40,196 nt of DNA from Pseudomonadota bacterium. GTDB lineage: Bacteria; Pseudomonadota; Gammaproteobacteria; Burkholderiales; Burkholderiaceae_F. Shown here piece by piece: positions 23,295 to 35,123 of the stretch (position 1 is the stretch's first letter; each line of letters opens with the position of its first letter). A model generated the notes under the pieces. That model was not told the origin of the DNA. It saw only the letters and a program-made list of their open reading frames with translations, and did no database searches. Both the position numbers and the translations under genes were made by a program. The DNA lies in assembly GCA_029778535.1 (NCBI GenBank), contig JAKOQB010000020.1:1-40196 (forward strand). The letters are read 5' to 3'.

Positions 23295-24428
23295 ATGACG
23301 CTCTTCTTCCCCAGCCTGCGCGACAAGCCGATGGCCGCCTTCGCGGCGACGTTCGTGGTGGCGGCGGTGCTGGTCGTGCTGCCGTTCGCGGCCGGCTATT
23401 TCGGCAACGCCTGGGTGCGCGCGCTCGCGTTCGCGTTGCTGTATGTGATGCTGGCGCTCGGGCTGAACATCGTGGTCGGTTTCGCCGGCCTGCTCGATCT
23501 GGGCTACATCGCCTTTTACGCGGTCGGCGCTTATATGTACGCACTGCTCGCGTCGCCGCACCTGACCAGCAACTTCGAGGCGCTGGCGGCAATGTTTCCG
23601 CAAGGATTCCACAACTCGGTGTGGCTGGTGATCCCGCTCGGCGCCGCGATTGCCGCCTTCTTCGGCGTGGTGCTGGGCGCACCGGTGCTGAAGCTGCGCG
23701 GCGACTATCTCGCGATCGTCACCCTCGGCTTCGGCGAGATCATCCGCATCTTCCTGAACAACCTGAACGCGCCGCTGAACTTCACCAACGGCCCGCAGGG
23801 CATCACGCTGATCGATCCGGTCAGGATCTTCGGCGTCAATTTCGCCAAGACGCAGTCGCTGTTCGGCCTGCCGCTGCCGTCGGTGTACATGTACTACTAC
23901 CTGTTCCTGGTGCTGACGATCGTCGCGATCGTGATCTGCATCCGGCTGCAGGACTCGCGGCTGGGGCGCGCGTGGATGGCGATCCGCGAGGACGACATCG
24001 CCGCCAAGGCGATGGGCGTGAACGTGCGCAACATCAAGCTGCTGGCGTTCTCGCTGGGCGCCACGTTCGGCGGCGTGTCGGGCACGATGTTCGCCGCGTT
24101 CCAGGGCTTCGTATCGCCGGAGTCGTTCTCGCTGATGGAGTCGATCATTGTGCTGGCGATGGTCGTGCTCGGCGGGCTCGGCCACATCCCGGGGGTGATC
24201 CTCGGCGCGGTGCTGCTGTCGATGTTCCCCGAACTGCTGCGGCACACGGTGGTTCCGGTGCAGGAGCAGCTGTTCGGGAAGGTGCTGGTCGATGCCGAGG
24301 TGCTGCGCATGCTGCTGTACGGCCTGGCGATGGTGATCATCATGCTGTACCGGCCCAAGGGCCTGTGGCCGGCGCCCGAGCACGGCGTGAATCCGGCCGC
24401 GCGGCCGGGCAAGCCACAGGCCGCCTGA
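23295..24428 (+). CDS. livM: Branched-chain amino acid ABC transporter permease LivM
   Basis: A 377-residue permease that forms the heterodimeric channel with LivH. It has the family blocks LNIVVGFAGLLDLGYIAFYAVGAYMYALL (about 57-85), KLRGDYLAIVTLGFGEIIRI, GRAWMAIREDDIAAKAMGVN and the ATPase-contact loop VVLGGLGHIPGVILGA (about 290-305). The C-terminus, after a YRPKGLWP motif, is Pro/Ala-rich. The length is within the LivM range. Confidence 0.95.
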   Translation: MTLFFPSLRDKPMAAFAATFVVAAVLVVLPFAAGYFGNAWVRALAFALLYVMLALGLNIVVGFAGLLDLGYIAFYAVGAYMYALLASPHLTSNFEALAAMFPQGFHNSVWLVIPLGAAIAAFFGVVLGAPVLKLRGDYLAIVTLGFGEIIRIFLNNLNAPLNFTNGPQGITLIDPVRIFGVNFAKTQSLFGLPLPSVYMYYYLFLVLTIVAIVICIRLQDSRLGRAWMAIREDDIAAKAMGVNVRNIKLLAFSLGATFGGVSGTMFAAFQGFVSPESFSLMESIIVLAMVVLGGLGHIPGVILGAVLLSMFPELLRHTVVPVQEQLFGKVLVDAEVLRMLLYGLAMVIIMLYRPKGLWPAPEHGVNPAARPGKPQAA

Positions 24429-24454
24429 GCGGAATCGCGCGATGAAGAGCCCGT

Positions 24455-24490
24455 CCTCTCCCCCGCCCCTCTCATTGAACGAGAGGGGAG
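24455..24490. repeat. Dispersed palindromic repeat (CCCCTCTC/GAGAGGGG family), intergenic copy
   Basis: CCCCTCTC (24466-24473) and GAGAGGGG (24481-24488) form a perfect 8-bp stem with a 7-nt loop, preceded by CCTCTCCCCCG. It sits between livM and livG. The copy inside the argD-type gene (37322-37370) shares the CCCCCGCCCCTCTC run, so both belong to one dispersed family. Confidence 0.8.
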
Positions 24491-24512
24491 CTTCGAGCGC
24501 CGCGCGATCAAG

Positions 24513-25307
24513 ATGACCGACACGATCCTCAAGGTCCAGGGTGTCAACAAACGCTTCGGCGGGCTGCAGGCGCTGTCCGACGTCGGCATCACGATCACGC
24601 GCGCGCAGATCTACGGACTGATCGGCCCCAACGGCGCCGGCAAGACGACGTTCTTCAACGTGATCACCGGGCTGTACCAGCCCGACTCGGGCACGTTCGA
24701 GCTCGACGGCAAGCCGTATTCGCCGAGCGAGCCGCACAAGGTCGCCGAAGCCGGCATCGCGCGCACGTTCCAGAACATCCGCCTGTTTCCCGAGATGACC
24801 GCGCTGGAGAACGTGATGGTCGGCCGCCACGTGCGCACCAAGGCCACCTTCTTCGGCGCGGTGCTGCGCACGCGCGGCGAGCGCGCGGAAGAGGCGGCGA
24901 TCAAGAAACGCGCGCTCGAACTGCTCGAGTACGTCGGCATCCGCAAGTACGCGGACTTCCAGGCGCGCACGCTCGCCTACGGCGATCAGCGCCGGCTCGA
25001 GATCGCGCGCGCGCTCGCCACCGATCCCAAGCTGCTCGCGCTCGACGAACCCGCCGCCGGCATGAACGCGACCGAAAAAATGGCGCTGCGCGGCCTGCTG
25101 TCGAACATACGCAAGGACGGCGCGACGATCCTGCTGATCGAACACGACGTGAAGCTGGTGATGGGCCTGTGCGACCGCGTGACCGTGCTCGACTACGGCA
25201 AGGTCATCGCCGAAGGCACGCCGGCCGACGTGCAACGCAATCCGGCCGTGATCGAGGCCTACCTGGGCGGCGCGCAAAAGCCGGCCGCGGGGCAGGAAGC
25301 AGCATGA
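24513..25307 (+). CDS. livG: Branched-chain amino acid ABC transporter ATP-binding protein LivG
   Basis: A 264-residue ATPase. Walker A GPNGAGKTT (about 37-45), Q-loop region ARTFQNIRLF, a LivG-type signature LAYGDQRRLEIARAL (about 156-170), Walker B LLALDEPAAGMN and the switch histidine in LIEHDVKLVM. The signature motif YGDQR instead of SGGQ is normal for LivG. Its TGA overlaps the livF ATG (ATGA), so the two ATPases are translationally coupled. Confidence 0.95.
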   Translation: MTDTILKVQGVNKRFGGLQALSDVGITITRAQIYGLIGPNGAGKTTFFNVITGLYQPDSGTFELDGKPYSPSEPHKVAEAGIARTFQNIRLFPEMTALENVMVGRHVRTKATFFGAVLRTRGERAEEAAIKKRALELLEYVGIRKYADFQARTLAYGDQRRLEIARALATDPKLLALDEPAAGMNATEKMALRGLLSNIRKDGATILLIEHDVKLVMGLCDRVTVLDYGKVIAEGTPADVQRNPAVIEAYLGGAQKPAAGQEAA

Positions 25308-26023
25308 GCGAAGTCGTTCTCAAGATCGCAGGGCTCAAGGTCGCCTACGGAGGCATACAGGCCGTCAAGGGCGTCGATCTCGAAGTGCGCGCCGGCGAAC
25401 TGGTCACGCTGATCGGCGCCAACGGCGCCGGCAAGACGACCACGCTGAAGGCGATCACCGGCACGCAGGCGTGGAGCGGCAACATCGAGTACATGGGTCA
25501 GCCGACGCGCGGGCTGGCACCGTACCAGCTTCTGACGCGCGGGCTGGCGATGGTGCCAGAGGGCCGCGGCGTGTTCGCGCGCATGACGGTCACGGAGAAC
25601 CTGCAGATGGGCGCGTTCGCGCGCGACGACGCGGCCGAGATCAAGGCCGACATTGAGCGCATGTTCGAGACTTTTCCGCGCCTGCGCGAACGCGCGAAGC
25701 AGCTTGCCGGCACGCTGTCCGGCGGCGAGCAGCAGATGCTGGCGATGGCGCGCGCGCTGATGAGCCGGCCGAAACTGCTGCTGATGGACGAGCCGTCAAT
25801 GGGCCTGTCGCCGCTGATGGTGGAAAAGATCTTCGAGGTCGTGCGCAGCGTGTCGGCACAGAAGATCCCCGTGCTGCTGGTCGAACAGAACGCGCGCCTC
25901 GCGCTGGAGGCCGCGAACCGCGCCTACGTGATGGACTCCGGCCTGATCTCGCTGACCGGCCCGGCCGCGGACCTGCTGCACGACGCCAAGGTGCGGGAGG
26001 CGTATCTCGGCGAAGCGGCGTGA
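25304..26023 (+). CDS. livF: Branched-chain amino acid ABC transporter ATP-binding protein LivF
   Basis: A 239-residue ATPase, partner of LivG. Walker A GANGAGKTT (about 35-43), MVPEGRGVFARMTV in the Q-loop/helical part, signature LSGGEQQMLAMARALM (about 138-153), Walker B LLLMDEPSMGLSP and LLVEQNARLAL, in which the switch histidine is replaced by Gln, as is usual in LivF. ATG 25304 is inside the end of livG. The gene ends the liv operon; a 23-bp inverted repeat of heptamers lies directly after its stop. Confidence 0.95.
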   Translation: MSEVVLKIAGLKVAYGGIQAVKGVDLEVRAGELVTLIGANGAGKTTTLKAITGTQAWSGNIEYMGQPTRGLAPYQLLTRGLAMVPEGRGVFARMTVTENLQMGAFARDDAAEIKADIERMFETFPRLRERAKQLAGTLSGGEQQMLAMARALMSRPKLLLMDEPSMGLSPLMVEKIFEVVRSVSAQKIPVLLVEQNARLALEAANRAYVMDSGLISLTGPAADLLHDAKVREAYLGEAA

Positions 26024-26103
26024 TCGTTGTCCGTTGTCCGTTGCTCGTTGTCCGTTGACTGCCGGCCGCGCACGCTCGACGAGCAACGGACAACGGACAA
26101 CGA
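26024..26103. repeat. Heptanucleotide array, GTTGTCC type, forming a 23-bp inverted repeat
   Basis: Units GTTGTCC, GTTGTCC, GTTGCTC, GTTGTCC and GTTGACT run from 26026 to 26060. The exact reverse complement of the first three (GAGCAAC, GGACAAC, GGACAAC) is at 26081-26101. With the flanking TC and GA pairs the perfect stem is 23 bp around a 34-nt loop. It fills the gap between the convergent livF and epimerase genes and could end transcription from both sides, though no strong U-tract follows. Confidence 0.93.
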
Positions 26104-26106
26104 AAA

Positions 26107-26579
26107 TCACCCGCCCGCCAGCGCCCGAACCACCTCCGGTGGCGCCTGCACGAGCTCGATCAGAACGCCTTCGCCGCCGATGGGAAACTCGTGGTTCGCC
26201 TTCGGGTGGATGAAGCAGATGTCGTAGCCGGCGGCACCCTTGCGGATGCCGCCGGGCGCGAATCGCACGCCGCGCGCAGTCATCCACGCCACGGCGGCCG
26301 GCAGATCGTCGACCCACAGCCCGACGTGATTGAGCGGGGTGGCGTGCACCGCCGGCTTCTTGTCCGGATCGAGCGGCTGCATCAGGTCGACCTCGACCTC
26401 GCTAGCGCCCGCCCCGAGCGCGCAGATGTCCTCGTCGACGTTCTCGCGCTCGGAGCGGAAGTTGCCCTTGACTTTCAGTCCGAGCACGTCGACCCACAGC
26501 GCGTTCAGCCGCGCCTTGTCGAGGCCGCCGATCGCGATCTGCTGGATGCCCAGCACCTTGAACGGGCGCGCCGCCGTGT

Positions 26580-26583
<4 letters not shown>
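26107..26583 (-). CDS. VOC-family protein, probable methylmalonyl-CoA epimerase
   Basis: A 158-residue vicinal-oxygen-chelate protein with two beta-alpha-beta-beta-beta modules: [27 protein letters not shown] (about 12-38) and [26 protein letters not shown] (about 83-108). Likely metal ligands are Glu62 or Glu64 in [10 protein letters not shown], His86 in LNHVGL, and Glu in VLIELVQAP near the end; the usual first His is a Gln or a nearby residue (IQQIAIG), so the site is not standard. Context is strong: it follows pccA with an ATGA overlap in an operon with propionyl-CoA carboxylase and methylmalonyl-CoA mutase, where epimerase is the missing step. A different lyase/dioxygenase function cannot be excluded. 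Confidence 0.75.
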
Positions 26584-28601
<2,018 letters not shown>

Positions 28602-28618
28602 GTCGTCTCCCCGGGCGC

Positions 28619-30151
<1,533 letters not shown>

Positions 30152-30176
30152 GGCGTCGTCTCCTCGTCGATTGCGA

Positions 30177-31205
30177 TCAGTCCATCAGGTCGAGCAGCCG
30201 GCGCGCCGCGGCCGATGCGGCGATGCGGCCTTGTCCGACCTGTTCCGACAGCTCCGGCAGGGCCGCCTTCACCCGCGGATGGCTGCGGAAGCGATGCTTG
30301 AGCGCCGCGTCGATGTGTTCCCACATCCACGCCTGGTCCTGCGCATGGCGCCGCGCGGAGAAGGCACCGCCGGCGGTCTGCTGCTCGCGGAAGCGCTCGA
30401 CCGCCGCCCAGAAGCGGTCGATGCCGTCGGCATTCAGTGCGCTGATCTGCATGACTTCCGGCTGCCCGGCCTTCTCCGTTCGCCCTGAGGTATCGAAGGG
30501 CGTTCGTTCCGGATTGCCGTGCAGCCCGAAGATCCGCAGCGCCGACGTGATCTGCGCCTGCGCGCGTGTCGCGGCCGCCTGGTCGAGATCGGCCTTGTTG
30601 ATCACCACGAGATCCGCCAGCTCCGTCACGCCTTTCTTGATCGCCTGCAGGTCGTCGCCCGCGTTCGGCAGCTGCATCAGCACGAACATGTCGGTCATGC
30701 CGGCGACCGCGGTTTCGCTCTGCCCGACGCCGACCGTCTCGACGATCACGATGTCGTGACCGGCCGCCTCGCACACGAGCATCGCCTCGCGCGTCTTCTC
30801 CGCCACGCCGCCGAGCGTGCCGCCGGCGGGGCTGGGGCGGATGAACGCGCGCGGATCGACCGACAGCCGCTCCATCCGCGTCTTGTCGCCGAGGATCGAG
30901 CCGCCCGACACGCTCGACGACGGATCGACCGCCAGCACCGCCACGCGATGCCCGCGCTCGATCAGATACAGGCCAAGCGCCTCGATGAAGGTCGACTTGC
31001 CCACGCCCGGCACGCCCGAGACGCCGAGCCGGAACGACTTGCCGCTGTGAGGCAGCAGCGCGTTGAGCACCGCATCGGCGCGCGCGCGATGATCGGCGCG
31101 CGTCGATTCCAGCAGCGTGATCGTCTTGGCGAGCGCGCGCCGCTGCGCGGGACCGGGTGCGCCGAGCACCTGGTCGACCAGCGCCTGATCTGCGGTGGAC
31201 AGCAC
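30177..31205 (-). CDS. meaB: Methylmalonyl-CoA mutase-associated GTPase MeaB, carrying a translated repeat
   Basis: MeaB is a G3E-type GTPase that guards and reloads the cobalamin cofactor of methylmalonyl-CoA mutase. The 342-residue protein has Walker [10 protein letters not shown] (64-72), the switch region [19 protein letters not shown] (93-111), ETVGVGQSE (156-164) and the G4 motif NKAD (203-206). Between [10 protein letters not shown] and [15 protein letters not shown] (about residues 231-248) lies an unusual polar stretch ([17 protein letters not shown]) that MeaB relatives I know do not have; it is the translation of a dispersed palindromic repeat at 30476-30511. The start is GTG 31205. 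Position between the mutase and carboxylase genes is canonical. Confidence 0.93.
   Translation of the reverse strand: MLSTADQALVDQVLGAPGPAQRRALAKTITLLESTRADHRARADAVLNALLPHSGKSFRLGVSGVPGVGKSTFIEALGLYLIERGHRVAVLAVDPSSSVSGGSILGDKTRMERLSVDPRAFIRPSPAGGTLGGVAEKTREAMLVCEAAGHDIVIVETVGVGQSETAVAGMTDMFVLMQLPNAGDDLQAIKKGVTELADLVVINKADLDQAAATRAQAQITSALRIFGLHGNPERTPFDTSGRTEKAGQPEVMQISALNADGIDRFWAAVERFREQQTAGGAFSARRHAQDQAWMWEHIDAALKHRFRSHPRVKAALPELSEQVGQGRIAASAAARRLLDLMD
30476..30511. repeat. Dispersed palindromic repeat inside meaB
   Basis: CGCCCT (30481-30486) and AGGGCG (30497-30502) form the core of the element, read on the minus strand as CGCCCTTCGATACCTCAGGG followed by CGAACGG. The same family, with the core GCCCTTCGAxxxxCTCAGGGC, is frequent between genes of many proteobacteria (from memory). 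Here it is in frame in meaB and codes for about 12 residues. Confidence 0.8.
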
Positions 31206-31283
31206 GCGCGCCTCAGCGATGAATCCGCGAGCGGTCGGCCGCCGTTCGCAGCGCCAATGCGCAACGAAGGCGCTGTTCGTCGT

Positions 31284-31378
31284 CCCGGCGCAGAGCCTGC
31301 CCCGGACTTGATCCGGGGCCGGGACCCAATGTTTCGACTCGGAATTGGGCCCCGGCCTTCGCCGGGGCGAAGCGGCTT
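31284..31378. repeat. Intergenic double-palindrome repeat
   Basis: Two hairpins, CCCCGGA/TCCGGGG (31300-31318) and CCCCGGC/GCCGGGG (31350-31367), lie inside a larger imperfect inverted repeat (GGCCGGGACCCAAT at about 31318-31331 with ATTGGGCCCCGGCC at about 31344-31357). It occupies the gap between meaB and the mutase gene. The style matches dispersed intergenic repeats built on CTTGATCCGGGG and CCTTCGCCGGGG known in alpha- and betaproteobacteria. The 188-nt gap holds no other feature. Confidence 0.75.
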
Positions 31379-31393
31379 GCTCGCGCCGTCATT

Positions 31394-33571
31394 TCAGTGC
31401 TTGCCTTCGATCGCCTTGCTGATCTGCGCCAGCACCTCGCGCGCGCTGACGGGGATCGGGGTGCCGGGGCCGAAGATCCCCTTCACGCCCGCGGCGAACA
31501 GGAAGTCGTAGTCCTGCTTCGGGATCACGCCGCCGACGAACACCGCGATGTCGTCGGCGCCCTGCTTCTTCAGCTCCGCGATGATCGCTGGCACCAGCGT
31601 CTTGTGGCCCGCGGCGAGCGTCGACACGCCGATCGCGTGCACGTCGTTCTCGATCGCCTGGCGCGCGCATTCCTCCGGCGTCTGGAACAGCGGCCCGATG
31701 TCGACGTCGAAGCCGAGGTCCGCGTACGCGGTGGCGATCACCTTCGAGCCGCGGTCGTGGCCGTCCTGGCCGAGCTTGGCGACCATCACGCGCGGCCGCC
31801 GGCCGTGCCGATCGGCGAATGCGGCGATCTCCGCCTTCAGCTTGTTCCACTCCGCGGCCGCATCCTCGGCATCCTGATACGCCATCGCATACACCCCCGT
31901 CACTTTCTGGATGTCGGCGCGGTGGCGGCCGAACACCGCTTCGAGCGCGCTGCTCACTTCTCCCACCGTCGCGCGTGCGCGGATCGCCTGGATCGACAGA
32001 TCGAGCAGGTTGCCCTTGCCCGTGCGCGCGCATTCGGTCAGCGCCGCCAGCGCCGCATCGACCTTCGTGCCGTCGCGCGCGGCCTTGATCTTCGCGAGCC
32101 GCGCGATCTGGTTCTCCCGCACCGCGTGGTTGTCGACCTCGAGGATGTCGACCGTCCCCTCTTCGTCGAGCCGGTACTTGTTGACGCCGACGATCACGTC
32201 GCGGCCCGAGTCGATGCGCGCCTGCTTCTCGGCGGCGCTGGCCTCGATCTTCAGCTTCGCCCAGCCGGAGGCGACCGCGCGCGTCATGCCGCCCTGCGCG
32301 TCGACCTCCTCGATGATCGACCACGCCTTGTCGGCCATTTCCTGGGTCAGCGTCTCCATCATGTAGCTGCCGGCCCACGGGTCGATAACGTTCGTGATGT
32401 GCGTCTCCTCCTGCAGGATGAGCTGCGTGTTGCGGGCGATGCGGGCGGAGAAGTCGCTCGGCAGCGCGATCGCCTCGTCGAATGAATTCGTATGCAGGCT
32501 CTGCGTGCCGCCGAACACCGCGGCCATCGCCTCGATCGTCGTGCGCACGACATTGTTGTACGGATCCTGCTCGGTCAGGGACCAGCCCGACGTCTGGCAG
32601 TGCGTGCGCAACATCAGGCTCTTGGGGTTCTTGGCGCCGAAGCCTTTCATGATCCGGCACCACAACAGGCGCGCGGCGCGCATCTTGGCGATCTCGAGAT
32701 AGAAGTTCATCCCGATCGCCCAGAAGAACGACAGCCGCCCGGCGAAGTCGTCGACGTCGAGCCCGCGCGCCAGCGCCGTTTGCACGTACTCCTTGCCGTC
32801 GGCGAGCGTGAACGCCAGTTCGAGTGCCTGATTGGCGCCCGCCTCCTGCATGTGGTAGCCGGAGATGGAAATTGAGTTGAACTTCGGCATGTTGCGCGCC
32901 GTGTACTCGATGATGTCGGCGACGATCCGCATCGACGGCTCGGGCGGATAGATGTACGTGTTGCGGACCATGAACTCCTTCAGGATGTCGTTCTGGATGG
33001 TCCCGCTCAACTTGTCCTGCGCCACGCCCTGCTCTTCCGCCGCGACGACGTACCCCGCCAGCACGGGCAGCACCGCGCCGTTCATCGTCATCGACACGCT
33101 CACCTTGTCGAGCGGGATGCCGTCGAACAGGATCTTCATGTCCTCGACGCTGTCGATCGCCACGCCGGCCTTGCCGACGTCGCCCACCACGCGCGGATGG
33201 TCCGAGTCGTAGCCGCGATGGGTGGCCAGATCGAAGGCGACCGACACGCCCTGCCCGCCGCCGGCGAGCGTGCGGCGGTAGAAGGCGTTCGACTCCTCCG
33301 CGGTCGAGAAGCCGGCGTACTGGCGAATCGTCCACGGCCGCACCGCGTACATGGTCGCCTGCGGCCCGCGCAGAAAGGGCTCGAAGCCGGGCAGCGTGTC
33401 CGCGTACGGCAGCGCGTGCGTATCGGCCGCCGTGTACAGCGGCTTCACCGTGATGCCCTCGGGCGTCACCCAGTTCAGCGCCTCGAGGCGGCCGCCGGGC
33501 GCGGACTTCGCCGCCGCCTGCGCCCACTGCTCGAGCGTGGCGCGCGCAAATTCGGGGGTCTTCGACATCAT
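31394..33571 (-). CDS. scpA: Methylmalonyl-CoA mutase (B12-dependent)
   Basis: The mutase converts (R)-methylmalonyl-CoA to succinyl-CoA using adenosylcobalamin. The 725-residue single-chain protein has the catalytic barrel ([20 protein letters not shown], about 81-100; [46 protein letters not shown]) and a C-terminal B12 domain with DGHDRG (603-608), where His606 or the adjacent His supplies the lower cobalt ligand, plus [12 protein letters not shown] and [10 protein letters not shown]. The length matches the catalytic subunits of homodimeric bacterial mutases. It is first in the operon with meaB, pccB, pccA and epimerase. ATG ATG at 33571/33568 both fit; the first is near an AGGAGACCG site. 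It depends on cobalamin, for which the uptake operon at the other end of this window is present. Confidence 0.96.
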   Translation of the reverse strand: MMSKTPEFARATLEQWAQAAAKSAPGGRLEALNWVTPEGITVKPLYTAADTHALPYADTLPGFEPFLRGPQATMYAVRPWTIRQYAGFSTAEESNAFYRRTLAGGGQGVSVAFDLATHRGYDSDHPRVVGDVGKAGVAIDSVEDMKILFDGIPLDKVSVSMTMNGAVLPVLAGYVVAAEEQGVAQDKLSGTIQNDILKEFMVRNTYIYPPEPSMRIVADIIEYTARNMPKFNSISISGYHMQEAGANQALELAFTLADGKEYVQTALARGLDVDDFAGRLSFFWAIGMNFYLEIAKMRAARLLWCRIMKGFGAKNPKSLMLRTHCQTSGWSLTEQDPYNNVVRTTIEAMAAVFGGTQSLHTNSFDEAIALPSDFSARIARNTQLILQEETHITNVIDPWAGSYMMETLTQEMADKAWSIIEEVDAQGGMTRAVASGWAKLKIEASAAEKQARIDSGRDVIVGVNKYRLDEEGTVDILEVDNHAVRENQIARLAKIKAARDGTKVDAALAALTECARTGKGNLLDLSIQAIRARATVGEVSSALEAVFGRHRADIQKVTGVYAMAYQDAEDAAAEWNKLKAEIAAFADRHGRRPRVMVAKLGQDGHDRGSKVIATAYADLGFDVDIGPLFQTPEECARQAIENDVHAIGVSTLAAGHKTLVPAIIAELKKQGADDIAVFVGGVIPKQDYDFLFAAGVKGIFGPGTPIPVSAREVLAQISKAIEGKH

Positions 33572-33637
33572 CGGTCTCCTGAAGCCGGCGGCGCCGTAAC
33601 GCTAGCGCGCCGCGCCGACGCCACGCGCAGCTTGCCA

Positions 33638-33668
33638 GCGATCATACATGATGCATAATTATGAATAC
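33638..33668. promoter_or_regulatory. Candidate GntR operator/promoter between divergent genes
   Basis: In a strongly A/T-rich island (ATCATACATGATGCATAATT at 33641-33660) TCATA (33642-33646) and TATGA (33660-33664) are inverted around ATGCAT (33651-33656). It lies midway between the mutase and GntR start codons. FCD-type GntR proteins often bind such short dyads next to their own gene; GCATAATT could also provide the -10 of a promoter. Confidence 0.5.
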
Positions 33669-33697
33669 AAATTCCTGACTCCGCGCTGACGCCACCG

Positions 33698-34363
33698 ATG
33701 CCCGTCGCTGCCACGGCCGCCCCCGCCCGTCAGGGTCTCGCACCGCGCGCGCTGTACCAGGACGTGGCCGACCGGCTGCGGCAGCAGATCTTCGACCGCG
33801 AGCTGGAACCCGGCAGCTGGATCGACGAGCAGAAGCTCGCCGCCGCGTACGGCATCAGCCGCACGCCGCTGCGCGAGGCGCTGAAGGTGCTCGCGGTCGA
33901 GGGGCTGGTGACGATGAAGGTACGGCGCGGCGCCTACGTGACCGAGATGTCGCGCGACGACGTGGCGCAGGTCTATCACCTGCTTGCGCTGCTGGAGAGC
34001 GATGCCGCCGGCGAGGTCGCGCGCCGCGCGACGGACGCACAGCTGGCCGAGCTGCGCGCGCTGCACGAGCGGCTGGAGAAGCAGATCCGGAATCGCGACG
34101 CCTTCTTCGCCGCCAATGAGCAGTTCCACATGAAGCTGCTCGAAGCGGCCGGCAATCGCTGGCGGCGGCAGATCGTGGCCGACCTGCGCAAGGTGATGAA
34201 GCTGAACCGCCACCACTCGCTGTTCAAGCAGGGACGGATCGGCCGTTCACTGCAGGAGCACCGGGAGCTGATGGCCGCGCTCGAAAGTCGCGACGCGCGC
34301 GCCGCGGCAAGGCTGATGCGGCTGCACTTCGACAACGGGCTGGAGGCGACGGCGGCCGACTGA
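33698..34363 (+). CDS. GntR-family regulator with FCD sensor domain
   Basis: A 221-residue regulator: an N-terminal winged helix (ALYQDVADRLRQQIFDRELEPGSWIDEQKLAAAYGISRTPLREALKVLAVEGLV in about 18-70, of which GISRTPLREALKVL is the recognition helix) and a C-terminal all-helical FCD domain (about 80-215) with EQFHMKLLEAAGNRW and LQEHRELMAALESRDARAAARLMRLH. FCD domains bind small organic acids through metal-coordinated His residues. It is transcribed divergently from the methylmalonyl-CoA mutase operon and probably controls it in response to a propionate-pathway metabolite. This is inference from position. Confidence 0.92.
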   Translation: MPVAATAAPARQGLAPRALYQDVADRLRQQIFDRELEPGSWIDEQKLAAAYGISRTPLREALKVLAVEGLVTMKVRRGAYVTEMSRDDVAQVYHLLALLESDAAGEVARRATDAQLAELRALHERLEKQIRNRDAFFAANEQFHMKLLEAAGNRWRRQIVADLRKVMKLNRHHSLFKQGRIGRSLQEHRELMAALESRDARAAARLMRLHFDNGLEATAAD

Positions 34364-34375
34364 CCGTCGGCACAC

Positions 34376-34498
34376 GTATCGTTCCCGCGTAAGCGCGAAC
34401 CCAGGCTGGCGTTGCGATGGCTGGATGCCCGCTTGCGCAGGCATGACACCAACCGCCGGCTGCTCCGTGTCGTTCTCGCTTGCGCGGGGATGAGGCGG
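34376..34498. repeat. Intergenic triple-hairpin repeat
   Basis: Three related imperfect hairpins follow one another: GTTCCCGCGTAAGCGCGAAC (34381-34400), TGGATGCCCGCTTGCGCAGG (about 34420-34442) and CGTTCTCGCTTGCGCGGGGA (about 34471-34490). They match a common proteobacterial element built on ATTCCCGCG...GCGGGAAT. They fill the gap between the GntR gene and the convergent PaiB-like gene. Confidence 0.72.
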
Positions 34499-34505
34499 TC
34501 GCGTA

Positions 34506-35123
34506 TCAGCCACCCAGCCGCTTCATCCACTCCGCCAGCAGCCGCGCCTGCGCATCGCCCTGCGCATGCCGCGCGCGCACGGCGGCCCGGTCCTCCGGCG
34601 CGCGGTTCTGGCTTAGCTTGAACTTGCCTTCGAGCTGCGCCACCTCGATCGTCAGGCCGACGATGCCGCGCTTCATCTTCTCCCGGAACTCCTCGCCGAG
34701 CTCGTCCCACTGCGCGCGGTACGGCGGGTCGTGGCGATCGATCAGCGCCTTGAGGATCTTCTCCTTCGCCTCGCTGTCGTGCGTGACGCGGATCGGCCCG
34801 CGCGCGTGCACGACGATGTAGTTCCAGGTCGGCACCGCCTCGCGCGTCGCATACCACGCCGGGGCCACGTATGCGTTCGGTCCATGGAAGATCGCGGTCA
34901 CTTCGTCGCCGTCGCGCCACGTCGACCAGTGCGGGTTGGCGTGCGCGACGTGGCCGAGCAGCCGCAATCCGCCGGGCGATTCCTCCGCTTGCAGCGGCAG
35001 ATGGGTGAACGCGGGCGCGCCGTCGCGCACAGACACGAGCGTGGCAAACGGATGCGCGCGCAGCACCGCGAGCAGGTGCGCGCGCTCGGTGACGACGAAC
35101 TGGCGCGGCTGGTACCAGGTCAT
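34506..35123 (-). CDS. PaiB-family FMN-binding negative transcriptional regulator-like protein
   Basis: A 205-residue protein of the PaiB family, a split-barrel FMN-binding fold. Marks: [31 protein letters not shown] (about 1-31), [21 protein letters not shown] (about 54-65), [32 protein letters not shown] (about 77-108) and [19 protein letters not shown] (about 155-173). B. subtilis PaiB is linked to repression of sporulation genes; in Proteobacteria the role is unknown. The start ATG overlaps the argC stop codon (ATGA), so it is coupled to argC. Confidence 0.9.
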   Translation of the reverse strand: MTWYQPRQFVVTERAHLLAVLRAHPFATLVSVRDGAPAFTHLPLQAEESPGGLRLLGHVAHANPHWSTWRDGDEVTAIFHGPNAYVAPAWYATREAVPTWNYIVVHARGPIRVTHDSEAKEKILKALIDRHDPPYRAQWDELGEEFREKMKRGIVGLTIEVAQLEGKFKLSQNRAPEDRAAVRARHAQGDAQARLLAEWMKRLGG

